Assembly: GCA_030562195.1 (NCBI GenBank)
Contig: JAUJPP010000005.1
Coordinates: 28,631,106-28,695,105, forward strand
Direction of reading: 5' to 3'
DNA length: 64,000 nucleotides
Source of the DNA: Nipponacmea schrenckii
Taxonomy: Eukaryota > Mollusca > Gastropoda > Lottiidae
In this document: positions 13,101 through 28,100 of the stretch, piece by piece
Layout of the letters: each line of letters begins with the position of its first letter
Position numbering within the stretch: the first letter of the stretch is position 1
Notes under the pieces: generated by a model
Told to the model about the DNA's origin: nothing
The model's input: only the letters and a program-made list of their open reading frames with translations
The model's database searches: none
Position numbers and translations under genes: made by a program

Positions 13101-16100
13101 GTACAGAAACAACATTAGGTTCCTTTGAATATGAATCACTATTATATAGGCTGACTAAGATTTTGCAGTTTGCGAAATTATACTCTACCTGAACGAGCCC
13201 AGCAATAGGATCTATTTTAAAGTCGTTGTTTGTATTTCCGTTGGTTATAGAAAATACCAATTCTCCATTTACACCAATATCCTGATCTGTGGCAGCCACA
13301 GTAAATACAGTGCTACCAATTACCCTATCTTCAGGTATGTTACTGTCATAAGTCCCAGTAATTATCGGTGGATTATCATTTACATCGTTCAATATGACTG
13401 TTACTGTTGCTGAGCCAACCAAACTTGGTGTGCCCTGATCGGTTGCCAATATTGTTAAAATGTGTCTGCAATAAACATATGATATGCTTCTTTATTGCCA
13501 AAAGCTATGGTATGTAGGATCAAAATTTAATTCTCCTTTTAGATAATTCTGATCGATGGAGATCGTATTCATATAATGATGTAATTAACAGTATATAACA
13601 GATAGGTATTATGTAACTGCCAAAAGAAATTGCGTTTGCATGAATAAGAAAAAGGAAAAGGCTCACAGTCACATGACACTGATTTTGTCTGATCAAATTC
13701 AATGGCAACTATAATTTATGGAAGACAATCCCTGCCATAATTAATCATTCTTAATTCGGTGTTAAACATTAGTACAGTAAAATCATCATTTGTACGCTTA
13801 ATTTGACATTTGTTCGCTAAATTCATAATTTGTTGTTAAAAATTTATCATTCGAATAAAGAATATTACTGAACAAATTAACGATAAAGCCGAACTAATAA
13901 TGCCCACTTCATAACGCCGAATGAAGTTTACCGAACAAATGTTGAAAAACATTTCTCGCATTTCATGAGAACGTTATCATTATGACGACAAGTGGCGCTG
14001 CTCAATTTGAGTTAGGGCTTCGTTCCTATTTATTTGGTCAATTTTTATGGCCGGCCAGTGGCTGTGTACAAAGTAAAGAGTCTTATTATGAATTCCAATT
14101 TTATGATAAAAAGCGAAGTTTTTAATCAAACTCTTGGTACTCTTTATTCATTGGAATGTGAGATTTTGAGATAAATATGGTGCCTATACCATGAAATGTT
14201 TTCAAAATGGCAAATTTTTGTACAGTCCACAGTGATGGTGGTGGGACAGATAATTTGATGGAATTTGCAAAATCCCAACCACATGGTTTCTTCAGACGTA
14301 TGAATATATCTAAAATTCCAATATAATAGTATTTTCATGCCAAGTTTAGTTACTGGCCAGATAAAGATGAAGATTTGTTATGGCTCGTCGTCAATTTTTA
14401 ACAGTCCACGGTGATGGTGGTGGGGCATAAAGGTCAGAAGCCACTATTTGGTTGGGATTCAGCCAATTCAAAATTTATTCCCCACCACCATCAGCGTTGA
14501 CTTTTCAATCAAAGGTCATTTTTCAAAAAATTTGCCATGAAGAGTCTTTATCACTGACTGGCCAGTCAATAAATTTGGCATGAAAATACCATTTCATTGG
14601 AATTCTTTGGATTTTCATAGGTCTGAAGGCACCACATGTGGTAGGGATTCTACCAATTCCATCATCAAAACTTATGCCCCACCACCATCAGCGTGGACTG
14701 ATAAAAAATTGGCCATATTTTATCAATTGGCCATGAAGAGTTTTCATCACTGACTGGCCAGTCACTACGTTTGGCATGAAAATACCATTACATTGTAATT
14801 ATTTGATTTATTCCAAGGTCTGAAGGCACCGTGTGGTTAGGATTCTGCCAATTCCATCAAAATTTATGCCCGACCACCATCACCGTGGACTGTTAAAAAA
14901 TTGTCCATTTTTCAAAAATTGGCCATGAAGAGTCTTTATCACTGACTGACCAGTCACTAAGTTTGGCATGAAAATACCATTTCTTTGGAATTTTGGGGAT
15001 ATTCACAGGTCTGAAGGCGCCATGTGGTTGGGATTCTGCCAATTCCATCAAAACATATAGCCCACCACCATCAGAGTGGACTATTTAAAAATTGGCTATT
15101 TTTTCTAAGATTGGCCATGACGAGTCTTCGTCTCGAACTGGCCAGTAACTAAGCTTGTCATGAAAATACTATTATATTGGAATTTTCGATATCTTCAAAG
15201 GTGTGAAGAAACCATGTAGTTGGGATTTTGCCAATTCCATCAAAATATCTGTCCCACAACCATCACTGTGGACTGTACAAAAATTGGCCATTTTTCAAAA
15301 CATTTCCTGATATAGGCACCATATTTATCTCAAAATCTTACATTCCAATGAATAAAGAGAACCAAGAGTTTGATTAAAAACTTCGCTTTTTATCATAAAA
15401 TTGGAATTCATAATAAGATTCTTTACTTTGTACACAGCCACTGGCCGGCCATAAAAATTGGCGAAACAAATAGGAACGAAGCCCTAACTAAAATTGAGCA
15501 GCGCCACATGTCGTCATAATGATATCGTTCTCATTAAATGCGAGAAATGTTTGGTAAACTTCATTCGGCGTTATGAAGTGGGCAATATTAGTTCGGCTAA
15601 ATCGTTAATTTGTTCAGTAATATTCTTTAATTGAATGATAAATTTTTAACAACAAATTATGAATTTAGCGAACAAATGTCAAATTAAGCGTACAAATGAT
15701 GATTTTACTGTACTAATGTTTAACACCGAATTAAGCATTAAGAATGATTAATTATGGCAGGGATTGTCTTCCATAATAATTTGTGTAGTTCAGGTGTATG
15801 TGAAATTAAATTGATGCTATATAAAGCATTAAGGCAAGTCTACAAAGATATTAGCCTACCTGTCTGCAGTTTCTCTATCTAATGTGGCCTTTGTGTAGAT
15901 TTGGCCACTTGTAGAATCAATCAAAAAGAATGCATTCGTTACAGAATATGTTATTACATTATTGTTGTTGGCGGCAGAGTCGGCATCATTAGCATTAACT
16001 GTTGTGACAGATGTTCCCACTGATACATTTTCAGCAATATTTACAGTAAAATCTGCTGGTACAAAAACTGGTGAGTTATCATTAATATCATTGACTGATA

Positions 16101-19100
16101 TTCTCACTAAACATGAAGAAGTTAAGGCGGGAACTCCACCATCTTCTGCCTGCACAACTAAATAATATATCTGTTTCACTTCATAATCTAACGTAACTGT
16201 TGTGGTTATATCTCCATTGGTACCGTCAATATTAAAACTTCCTACCCCATCACCCGATACAATAGAATACATTACTTGTCCGTTAACTCCAGAATCTGTA
16301 TCTGTAGCTTGAACAGTATTCACTGTGTAGCCAACATTTTTGTCTTCGTCAATTGCTGGAGTGTATGTATTCTGTGTAAATTGTGGCGTGTGATCATTTT
16401 CATCAGTCAAAGTAATGGATAATGTCAATGTATCTGTTAATCCGCTAGTATCTCGCGCCTCAACAATTACGCTGTAGGTAGTTGGCGGTGTATCGAAATC
16501 CAACTGTGACCAGACCATAAACTCACCAGTGATCTCATTGATGCGAAATGCTGAACCTGTATTACCACTTGATATAGAATATCGTATTTGTCCATCAGTT
16601 CCCGCATCAGCATCAGTTGCTGATGCTAAATAAATGATTTGTCCAGTCGCTGTAGCTTCACTTAGGGTAGCTGAAGGTGAAGTGTCAGTTAATATAGGTG
16701 GAAATTCATTCGCTGCTTGAATATTGATATTTATAACAGCTGTATCAGTGAGGGCTGGAAGCCCTTGGTCGGTGACTAAAATATTAAGTGTGTAAGAGGT
16801 AACCGCTTCGTAATCTAATGACTTTGCTATAAGCAAGTTGTTACTTACAAAATTAAAATCATTATTGGGGTCTCCACCAGTAATTGTGTACACAACATTT
16901 TTGTTTACTCCGGAGTCATCGTCTGTAGCCGTAACTGTTAAAACAGTAGCTCCAATTACAGCTGTTTCAGCTACATTTGTTATGTAGGTATCAGGTACGA
17001 ATACGGGAGCATTGTCATTAATATCCGTTACTGTTACTGTTAAGGTTGTATCGACAAACTTTTCTGTTCCTGATCCAGCTACATCATCCGTAGCTCTGAC
17101 GGTTAATATGTGTGTTTGTTTTGACTCAAAGTCCACTGATTTTGCTATTTTGAGTTCACCAGAATTAATTCCAAGAGCAAACAAACCACCCACGTCACCA
17201 TTTTCTACACTATATCTAACTGTTCCTTGCTCTAATCCGACATCTTGATCAGTTGCTAATATCGTGGCAATGGTACTCCCTAACGCAATATTTTCTACTA
17301 TCGTCACGGTGTATGGCGAAGATTGAAAGATTGGGCTATGCTCATTGACTGGTGACAGAGCCACTTGAACTGTTGCTGTAAACAATCTCACTGGAGCTGT
17401 CTGGTCGGATATTTGAATCTCTAAAGTATGTGACGTTTGTGTTTCGTAATCAAGGGCTGTAGCTGTTAGAGTCACTTGGCCGGTTCCAGAATCTAATGAA
17501 AATTCTCCACCATTACCAGATATCAAAGTGTATGCCAAAGTTTGTGCTGGTAAATCAGCATCACTACACGCAAGAGTAGTAACAATTGTACCGGCAGGCG
17601 CTCCCTCGGCAACTGTTTGTATGTCTGTTGCCGGTGAACACACAGGGTCGATATCATTTACACCAGCGACGTTAATTGTTAGAGCTGATGTGGAAGTACG
17701 GGCGCTTGCACCTGTTCCATCAGCAACTTCTAAATCAAGTGAATATGAAAATGTTGTGTCAGCATCTAGAGACTGTTGTATTATAATTAACCCAGTTGCT
17801 GCATCTATTTTGAATTTATTGTCACCGTTGCCACCAGTTATGGAAAATATGTATGGACCTGCAGTTGGATCCAAGTCTGTGGCGTCTAAATCAATAACAG
17901 TTTTTCCCAAAGGATCATCCTCCTGTAAATTAATTGTGTAAGGTCCAGCAGGTGAAAATGTTGGAGCTTGTTGATTGATATCACCAACTGATACCTGAAC
18001 AAATGCAGTTACTGTATTGGCAGAGTCTGTAGCTGTTATTGTTAATGAGTACATTGGGATTGTTTGTGCGTTTAATAAAGCATTAGTCTGGATTACGCCT
18101 GTGTTACTATCTATTGTAAAATGATTACTTGCATCACCAGCGGTAATGGTATATATAATCACATTGTTTGGAGATAAGTCGCTAGCATCTGGACAATTGA
18201 CAGTAGTTACTATTGTTCCAACGGGGTCTGTTTCTTGAACTGATTCTATATACGTTACAGGGCTGCACATCGGTGGCATGTCATTTATGTCTGTAATTGT
18301 TATTGGGATGGAAGCTGTTGCTACTAATGGTGGAGTTCCTTTGTCTGCCGCTTGGACGGTAAGAATGTAATTATCTATGGCTTCTCTATCCAAAAGACCT
18401 TTAAGTACCAATGCCCCCGTTGTAGCATCAATAAGAAATTTTCCATCTCCATTTCCCGTTGTTATACTATATTCAATTTCACCTGGAACAATAAAATGAG
18501 AGTTAAACAAGACAAAGCCACTAAATGTTCCAAACAAAAAGAAGTTATTACCAAGTAATAAGCAAATTTAATAGACTTAAAATATTGAATACAATATAAT
18601 ACAGCTTACCAAACATTACCGAATCAGCATCATTCGCTGTCACGGTTGTTAAAACAGATCCAATAGCCTCGTTTTCCGCAACATTTATTGGGTATGAAGA
18701 CATGGTAAAAATAGGGGAATTATCATTTACATCTGTAACAAAATAAGGTTTACTGTAAATATGATTTTATATATTTAGTGAGCTCATAAAGTTCGGAATA
18801 TTCTTAAAAGGATTGAAGTTTTTCAGGCTTCGTTTATGGACACTGACTGGATATTTCAAATCAAGTAACCAGAATTAAAAATGATTTGTTTTTATCAACT
18901 CACCTGTTATTTGTAAATAAACGCCAATTGTTATTTGTCGTGGTGTGGTACCTTGATCTGAAACTATCACACTGTATTGATAATTATCTAATGTTTCTTT
19001 GTCAAATGATGCTCCAGTGGAAACAGTAACCAATCCGTTCGCATCCACCTGAAAAAGGTTTCCGGGGTCACTTGCTGCTACTTCGGTAAATACGATGGCA

Positions 19101-22100
19101 TTGTTTAACGATGCTGGATCCAAGTCTACATCAGAGCACACTAATTGCTTAACAATCGTACCAGCAGTGGTATCCTCGGGTAAAGATGCCGTATACAGTG
19201 TACTAGTACAACTTGGCGTGTTATCATTTAAGTCAGCAATATTAATTGTTATCGTGTAAATACCAGTTAAAGCCCCAGGATTTGTTCCACCATCAACAGC
19301 ATGAACAATGACCGAGAACATTTGGGTGGTTTCTCTGTCTACTGTTCCAGTAACTGTAACAGCACCAGTCAAAGAATCAATTCCAAACTTTCCATTGGCA
19401 CCGGAAATTATAGAATATGATATATCCCCATCAGTTCCATCATCAGAATCAATAGCACTCAAGGTAAAAATAAGATCTCCTACTGACGGATTTTCAGCGA
19501 TATTTTCTGTTGAAGCTGCAGGTGTAAATGTTGGGGGGTCCTCGTTGATGGGACCAACTGATATTGTCACAGGAGCGGTAGAAGCCTTTCCACCTCCATC
19601 AGTGGCTGTTATGGTAAGAGCGTAAGTTTTAGTAGTTTCATAATTCAAAAAGGTCTCATCATTTATTACAATTTCGCCTGAATTGGGTTCAATTGCAAAT
19701 ACGTTATTCAAATTACCACCAGTTATTGTAAAGGTTATGGTTCCAAACGCCCCACTGTCTGCGTCTGTAGCAGTCACTGATAGAATAGAATATGCGTTAT
19801 TTGCGTTTTCATTTACAGTGGCAACATATGAAGAGGGATTAAATATCGGCGAATTGTCATTTATATCTGTAACTGTTATAGTGATAGTTTCACAACCAGT
19901 TCTCAAAGCATCAACATTATTTGAATCGGTTGCACACACGTTGACAGTGTATGGATTTAAAATTGGAGATATGGGCGACTGTAAAGTTATCAAACCAGTA
20001 TGAGCATCGATAATAAAATATGTTGTTGATGACAAAGAATACGTCCTTGTTTCTGAAGTATCGGCGTCAGATGCTCCAACAGTCAGGATTGACTTTCCCG
20101 GAGCATCAGTTTCGGCAACAGTTGCTGAAAATGGTGTAGAGGCAAACACAGGTGTATTTTCATTCACATCCAAAACCACTATATTGACAGTGGCGGTTGA
20201 TGTTAAATCAGGAGTTCCATTATCGGAGACAAGTACAATAATGTTGTGTATTTTGTCCACCTCGTAATCCAGTGAAGCAGAAAGACTTATAATACCTGTT
20301 CCACCAATAGAGAAAATCCCAGCACCCAGCACCGCATTAACGCTTTTTATGATATATTTAAGAGTACCACTATCTGTATCTGTGCAAGACAATGTTGCCA
20401 TCACCCCCGTAGCATCTTCTCTGTGTGTAGCAGTAACGAGATTTGGAGAACACTTCGGAGTAACATCATTTACATTTATAATTAGAATACTGACTGTGGC
20501 AGTAGCACTTCGCTGAGGTACACCGTTATCGAATGCTACAATTTCAAAATTGTAATTTGGTGTCATTTCTAAGTCAACAGATGTCTTCAAGAATATTTCT
20601 CCAGTTGCAGTGTCCAAACCAAAATCAGCATTCGCGGCTGTTTGAAAGTAAACAAATCCACCGTGTACACTATCCGCATCGGATGCTGTTACCTGACCAA
20701 CCGATGTACCAACAGCTGAATTTTCAAAAATGTTAAATGTGTACGTTGTCAATGTATATAAAGGATCAAATTCGTTTACGTTTGTTACAGTTATTGTAAC
20801 AGCAGCTGTAGCGGATTTAGACGAAGCGTCTCCATTTCTATCTACTGCTAGAATATATAGAGTGTAGGATGCTGCTGTTTCATAGTTTATATTGATAGAA
20901 TTTGTAATGATACCAGATGTTGCACCAACTGCAAAATCTACAGACCCACCTGAAAGAGTTAGAATGAACTTTTGCATTTATAATCAGAGGATAAATCTTG
21001 TGTTCGTATCACAACCTTAGTTTATACGATAAGTTGTGTACGTGAAATTAAAAAAAAGAATTATTAAAATATAACATCTAAGAATGGTCAAGAAGTTTTA
21101 CATACCTATGATTGAAAAAGTGACTTGTCCATTAACAGTAGCTCCGTCATCATTATCAGTTGCTGCAACAGTTACAATACTAGTACCTATTGGATCATTC
21201 TCGATTATACTTCCACTGAAATTAAGAATCACATTATAAGGATCTAATTCGTGCCTATTCAATTATTCTCAAATATAATTTAAGCATAGTAATAATATAA
21301 ACTTAAAATAATCATCCGAAAAAAGCGTAATAAATCATGAATGATAGTTTTATTGATTTATCATAATATACAGAGCTTCTGTTTTGTAGCCATGCTGTCC
21401 GCTGATGAATACCTACTCATATTGGACCAATTCAATTTAAGAATTGGATTTTTTGGGGGGTTTTGTTTTGTTAATTTATTGCAAAAGGTAATTTTAATGC
21501 CAGTACCTATAAGAAGATAAGGAAAATACTGGCGAATTGTCGTTTTCATCACTAATTGTTATTGTCAGAGTTGTGGCTACAGTGTTGGTACCATCAGTAG
21601 CCTGGATATCGAGCAGGTGTGATTGAGTTGTTTCTCGATCTAGACTTCCCAGAAGAACTATCTGGCCATTTGTAGCACCAATAGAAAATAATGGATAGGT
21701 TGTCGTAAATGAATAAACAATTTGACCATCTACAGTGTCGACAGAGTCGATATCAGTCGCTACTATAGTCTGTAATACCGTAGAAACTAGTGTGGCTTCG
21801 GATAAGGTCAACGTATATGGAGCTGAAAAAGTAAACAGAATGGTATTCCAACAGCCAATTAGCAGAATTATTATTATTTATTTCGCCGAAAAAGGATTAA
21901 AAACTATAGAGTAAAAAATATATATCAATTACCTCCAGTAAAAACAGGTGGTGCTTCATTGATTGGACCAACATTAACCGACCCAGAAATGTCGATCGGA
22001 TTTGTACCATCGGATACAGTTATAACCAAGTCATATTTTCTAGTTGCACCTTCAAAGTCAATAGCCTGCTTCAACTGTAAATTAGCACTAAACATTTCGA

Positions 22101-25100
22101 ATGTAGCAGTATCTCCGGTGGATATAGCATAGGTCACTGTTCCTGTTGTGTCGGGGTCGGTACATACCAAGCTCATTATTACATAACCAGCAACTTCATC
22201 TTCATTTACAGTTTCTGCAAAGGTCATTGGCGTGCACGTTGGTGCATTGTCGTCAACATCTGTTACATTTACAGTCAAGATAACGGTAGCAGTGTTTGGA
22301 CCACCCTGTTCTTTAGCATGGACCACTATAGCATAGGAAGCAGTGGTCTCTCGGTCCAATTTTGATCTGGTGGTCACGCGGCCTGTGACACTATCAATTA
22401 AAAACTCATTAGATGGATCGCCATTGATGATAGAATACTCTAATATACCAAAAGAAGTGCTTGTATCTGGATCGCTCGCCACAACATTCGAAACCAAAGT
22501 ATCAATAGGTACACTTTCAGATATTAAGACAGCATAGGGACCAGTGAATGTTGGTCCTCCTTCATTTATGTCAATAACATTTACATTTACTGTTACGGTT
22601 GAAGATCTACTTGATGAATCAGTAACTGTAATTGCCAAGGAATGGAATGTAGAGGTTTCATAATCCAAATTACCTACAAATAATACAAATATGTATTCGA
22701 TGGTTTATGACTTTTCAAACTTGAAATCATCATTGAATATATAATTTTAAACACACTCAAAAGTAACATAGTAATGGGATGTTATGAAGGTAAATTATAA
22801 AAATAATTACTAGTTAATGTTAAAACTCCGACTGGTGACAGTGAAAACAGACTTCCTGGTGTTTGAATCAATGAATATGTTAATGCTGTACCGTCTTCAG
22901 CATCTATACATCCAAGATTTGGTGTGATAACTATATATGATGTTACTGAAAACATAATATCAACAGTGAAACAAAATCAATTTACCATTTGAAACAATAT
23001 TTAATGTTCAAACATCTTTTTTTCATGATCAGTAGAGAAAACAAAATGTTTCATGTTTAATAATATCCAAAAGATATAAAATAAATTTTTTTAAGCTCAG
23101 TCAATTTATTATGATTTCTTGGCCAGTCACATCTTTTACATGCTTCTATCTTGGTATGTATTATTTGTGTGAACTAAACTGCAACAACCTATACCTTCAT
23201 CCTCATTTATAGAGATAGTCCATGTTGACTGTGTACACGATGGTGAATTATCATTGACATCAGTAACTGTAATTGTTAATGTACCGGTTCCCTTAAATAG
23301 AAGAGATGGGAAAAATATATCAATGTATAAATCATATAATCTACAAAATTATCCATAAGAAAATGAACCAACTCTTATCTGAAAAATTTGAAAAATAAAT
23401 TGACAACAGTGAATTGAATTCAGTAACATTAAATTCATTATTACTTACAGTTTGACTTCCTCCATCAACAGCTTCAACTGTAATCTCATAATTTTTATTA
23501 CCAGTTGGTAAACCCTCATAGTCTAGATTACCAATTAATTGTATTTCACCATCTGATGAATCAATGGTAAATAAAGATGCTCCAAACTGTGTTACTGTAA
23601 TAGAAAATGATCTGAATCTGCGAACACAAAGTATTATAATTTATCTGAAAAACTATTTGAAATAATTGAAATAATTACTCCACATTCTCGCGTATAGGAC
23701 CTAGCCAAAATTTTAAATTTAATGGACTAAAATCGTATTTAATTAGTACAATATTCCACATACTTTCAATCACAAGATTAGACAAAGCATTTTACGAAGC
23801 CAAACTATTATAATAGTATTCAGATTGACTAACCTGCCGTTATACTATACTGTACTATATTATGAGGACTATAATCTGAATCTGTAGCAGCAAAAGTTGT
23901 TATTGAACCAGGACTGGTATTTTCAGCTATAGGTATCGTAGCATCAGTAAATACTGGTACAGCATCGTTTACAGGGATTAAATTGACTACAACACTAACT
24001 TTTACAGGATTTGTACCATCAGTTATTGTAACTTCTAAAGAATAGGATTGGGTAGCTGAATCATAATCCACCACTGAAAAGAGAGATCTTAAAATAAAAA
24101 ATGCGACAAACAATATTGTGATAAAAGTATAAAATATGTAATATCTTGAATTGCAGAATTGGGCTCAAGAAAAATATTTATTTGATTGTATCCCCCTTAG
24201 ACGTAAATGCTATAACAAAATAGAATTCTAAAATGGTTATACTTTCCCATAAACAAACCAGAGAGGTTTCTGGTCCATCCACTGTAGCCTTATCGGCATC
24301 GAGCCCTTATATTTGAATGTTTCGAACATGAAACTCGATCGATTTCAAGCAACGAAGCCCGAGAAAAATCGTATCATAGAGAACAGGTTATATACTTTCA
24401 TGAGTATGCTTGAATATTGAAAATCTATGAAACTTACATGAAGCGAGAGTTATAGACCCTGTTGCACTAATAGCGAAATTTGTAGAAGGATCACCATTTG
24501 TTATGGTATAAGATAAAGTATCACTAGCATCACTGTCACTGCAAGATACTGCTGTTACCTAGTAAAAGAATAATCAATAACAATGGCAACCTATTTTTTT
24601 TTTTTTGACAACGCATAGTAAACTTTTACTTATGATATTTCAAAGTTTGTAACAAAACACATAAAATATCAATTGCGATTGACATAACTTGTATAAAAAT
24701 AACACAGCCTTAGAGGTTTGCAGATGTTCATTGTCACTAACCAACTACTTACTGCATCATTTACAGCAGCATTCTCAGCCAAATTAACAAACATTGAATA
24801 AGATGTACATGTTGGTATATTAGAATTGACATAAGTTACAGTTATAGTAACTGTTGACGTCATAGATCTTGGCGTAGCACCTCCATCTGTAGCTGTTATT
24901 TCCAGATTAGTTACAGGCTGTGAATCAAAACTCAGTGCTTTTATTATAGATATTTTACCCAGGATGGAATCAATACCAAAATACGACCCAGTATCACCAC
25001 CTAATAAAAGAAACACAATGAGCAATAATACACATGTATAGCTGTGATGGGGTTCTGAAAGTTAAGAGATTCAGTTGGAAAAATGGTATCGAGGGTATGG

Positions 25101-28100
25101 GGAGGATGTCTTGACTCGCTAGATACATTCGTCACATTCGTCATTATTGATAGATCACTTGTGGTTTTTTAATATCGTTGAAAATTACATGTAAAATATA
25201 CACAACTATAACGAAATCGCTTATATATTACAAACATGAGACACAAACCTGTTATAGAGTAGCTTATAGTTCCATCAGCTCCGAAATCATTGTCTGTAGC
25301 TTGTACAGTTGCTATTGATGTTCCAATGGGAGAACTTTCCGCAAACTGCAAGCAAAGAAATTTCATTAATTCAAGAGAATGTATGTCATATTAAACTGAA
25401 AAAAAGAAAAATGTACAGGAAATACTTACAAAAACACTGTTGCTTGGAGTAGGAGCACCAAAAACTGGATCGTGTTGATTAACAGATGTAACACTAATTG
25501 TAACTGAAGCTGTTCCTGTTAATTCTGGAGTACCACCGTCCTTAGCAATAATTCTTAAAGTATAATAGTTTGGATCATTTGTTGGACTATCAAGATCTAT
25601 TATAGATTTAAGATTTAATTGACCATTTGTTCCTGTGTCAAATTCAAATTTACTTGTATCACCAACTTCAATAGAATAAGATAAAGTAGATGTTTGATCA
25701 GCATCAGTAGCCAGAAATAAAGATAAACTAGATAATGCTGTTGTTGATTCTGTAACTGTATTTATTGTATAAGATGATGGAGTAAATATTGGTGGATTAT
25801 CATTATAATCTCCTATATTAACTGTAACTGTAGTATCTGCTGATTTAGGTATTATATTCCCATCACTAGCTCTAATAACAACAGTATAATATTCTACACC
25901 AGCATCACGATCTAATGTTGTTAGAGTTGTTAATTTTCCAGAAACAGAATCAATGTGGAATATATTTGGTGAGCTAACAGCTGAATCTGAAATAAAGTTA
26001 ATACGTTTTAATGTAGCTTAAAGCAAAAGGGGAACCTTTTTCATCACAAGCACTAAGCATGTATTATACTCTTGGGTATTGTTACGAAAACAACTTTTGT
26101 TAAGAGAGATTCGTCTCAGAGTAGCCCTATCAAAAGAATGACAAAATATAATATTATAGAAATAGTTTATTGACTAATCTCTCTTAACGAAAGTAGCTTT
26201 CGTAACATTGGTGTCAGAAGTGGGATTCGTATCTCAGAGTTAGTATATCAAGAGAAAACAAAATACGGTACTCTAGGTAAACCAAAATAAAAATGTCTCT
26301 CGACGATCCGGAAATCATTTTTAATATTCGGACCGATGACCCAAGTATTGTTGAAACCCAAAATAATAACAGTGACGGTCATGATAAGTTATTTGCCAGG
26401 TTAACGGAACATATAGATTCTCAACTTCGACGAGTCCTAGATGAGAACCAAAATAGTTTAATTGCTATCAGAAGTCAGGTACATTCGAGTCTATCAGAAA
26501 TCCACGAAGAAGTTATGGATTTAAAACAAAATATGAGAGCTCTTGAGACGAAAGACATAGCTGGATCGAGCCAGAGTGTCCATACAAACAACATTAAAGA
26601 GACTCACAATCAGCCAGTTGAGTCGAGAAATTTTCATTCCATTTCCAGAATGAAGGTAAAATCGCAGCCATATGATGGCTCCACGGATTTTGAAGAATAC
26701 GTTTCCCAATTTGAAATCATTGCAAAAATCAATCAATGGAACTACCGAGAAAAGTCTCTTTATCTCGCAAGTAACCTAACCGGAAATGCCAGATCCATAT
26801 TAGTGGAAGTTGTTAGGCTGAACCTGACTTTGATACCTTATATAATTTATTGCGCGTCCGTTTTGGTGCGGTTGAAAGATCAGAAATGTTTAGAGCCAGA
26901 CTGCAAACTCGCACAAGAGGTAAACCTGAAGCCTTATCAGAATTAGCCCATGCTATTAGAAAACTAACCAGACAGGCATACCCAACAGCTAATCCGTCAC
27001 TTACCAGTATCTTAACACTTGATCATTTTATAGATGCTCTTACCGACAGTGATATGAGACTACGTCTTCGAGAGTTGAGACCTAAGGACATAAACGAGGC
27101 TGAGACACATGCAATTAGATTGGAAGCACATAAAGTGGCTGAAAAGCAAAGAGGTCGTTCCGTTAATATGGTTGACAAAGAAGAGGTTGGAGCCACGTGT
27201 AGAAACATAAGATCACCTTCTGAAGAATCAACCCTGCCTGTGCTCACACAAACTATGCAATCCCTTAATGAGACGACCAAGCAATTAGCTAAAGAGAATA
27301 CCACTGATCCACAGGGTGTACGATGTGTAGAGTTTTCGGAAAACTAATGAGTGCTGAATGGGAGGGGTTACATTCAGCAAAACAAATAACACTCCAGCAC
27401 ATTCCGTGTCCAAAGAAATATTCATCAAATAACGAAATGACGAATATAACTATAAGTAGTATAGCTAATTCTGACAATGGTTTATTTGTACGAAGCAAAA
27501 TAAATGATAAAATTATACCGTTACTTGTAGATACCGGTGCCAATGCCTCTATTATTAGTCATTCTTGTATTAAACATCTCGAAGCGCAATGTAAAATTGA
27601 TATAAGTCCCGTAAAAATGAATCTAATAACAGCAACCGGGGAACAGCAGCCCTTTCTTGGAAAATGCACCTTGCCCATTTCATTAGATGATAAGGAACTA
27701 CAACACGAGTTTCTCATAGCAGATAAAACTGAAAGAGGAATATTGGGCATAGATTTTCTTTCAAAATATCAAATCAATATTCTGCTTGATAATAACTGTT
27801 TGAGTTTCCGTGGAAAGCAAATTCCATGTTTCCGCTTCCAAAGAGAGGGAGAGCCAACCTGTTGTCGGATCGCAATTCTTGAGTCCACAATTGTTCCGCC
27901 ACATTCCGAAATATTAGTAAGTGGGAAACCCATTGATCCTTTGCCAAATAACAACGCAGTTTTGCTTGAACCAATTGATAAACTCATTTCAAAGCATGAA
28001 TTACTGCTTGCAAAAATACTAGTTGATCCACGTTTAGGAGTAATTCCAATTCGCATATTAAATATACATGATACGGAACATAAATTGTTCAAAGAAACCA

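Noticed and set aside
13717..15775. Helitron or autonomous DNA transposon
   Set aside because: No Rep/helicase or transposase frame, and the long inverted arms fit a foldback element better.
15962..17941. Plus-strand frames opposite cadherin exons
   Set aside because: They are antisense shadows of the cadherin codons; their residues follow from reversed DxNDN/TVTV repeats and match no family.
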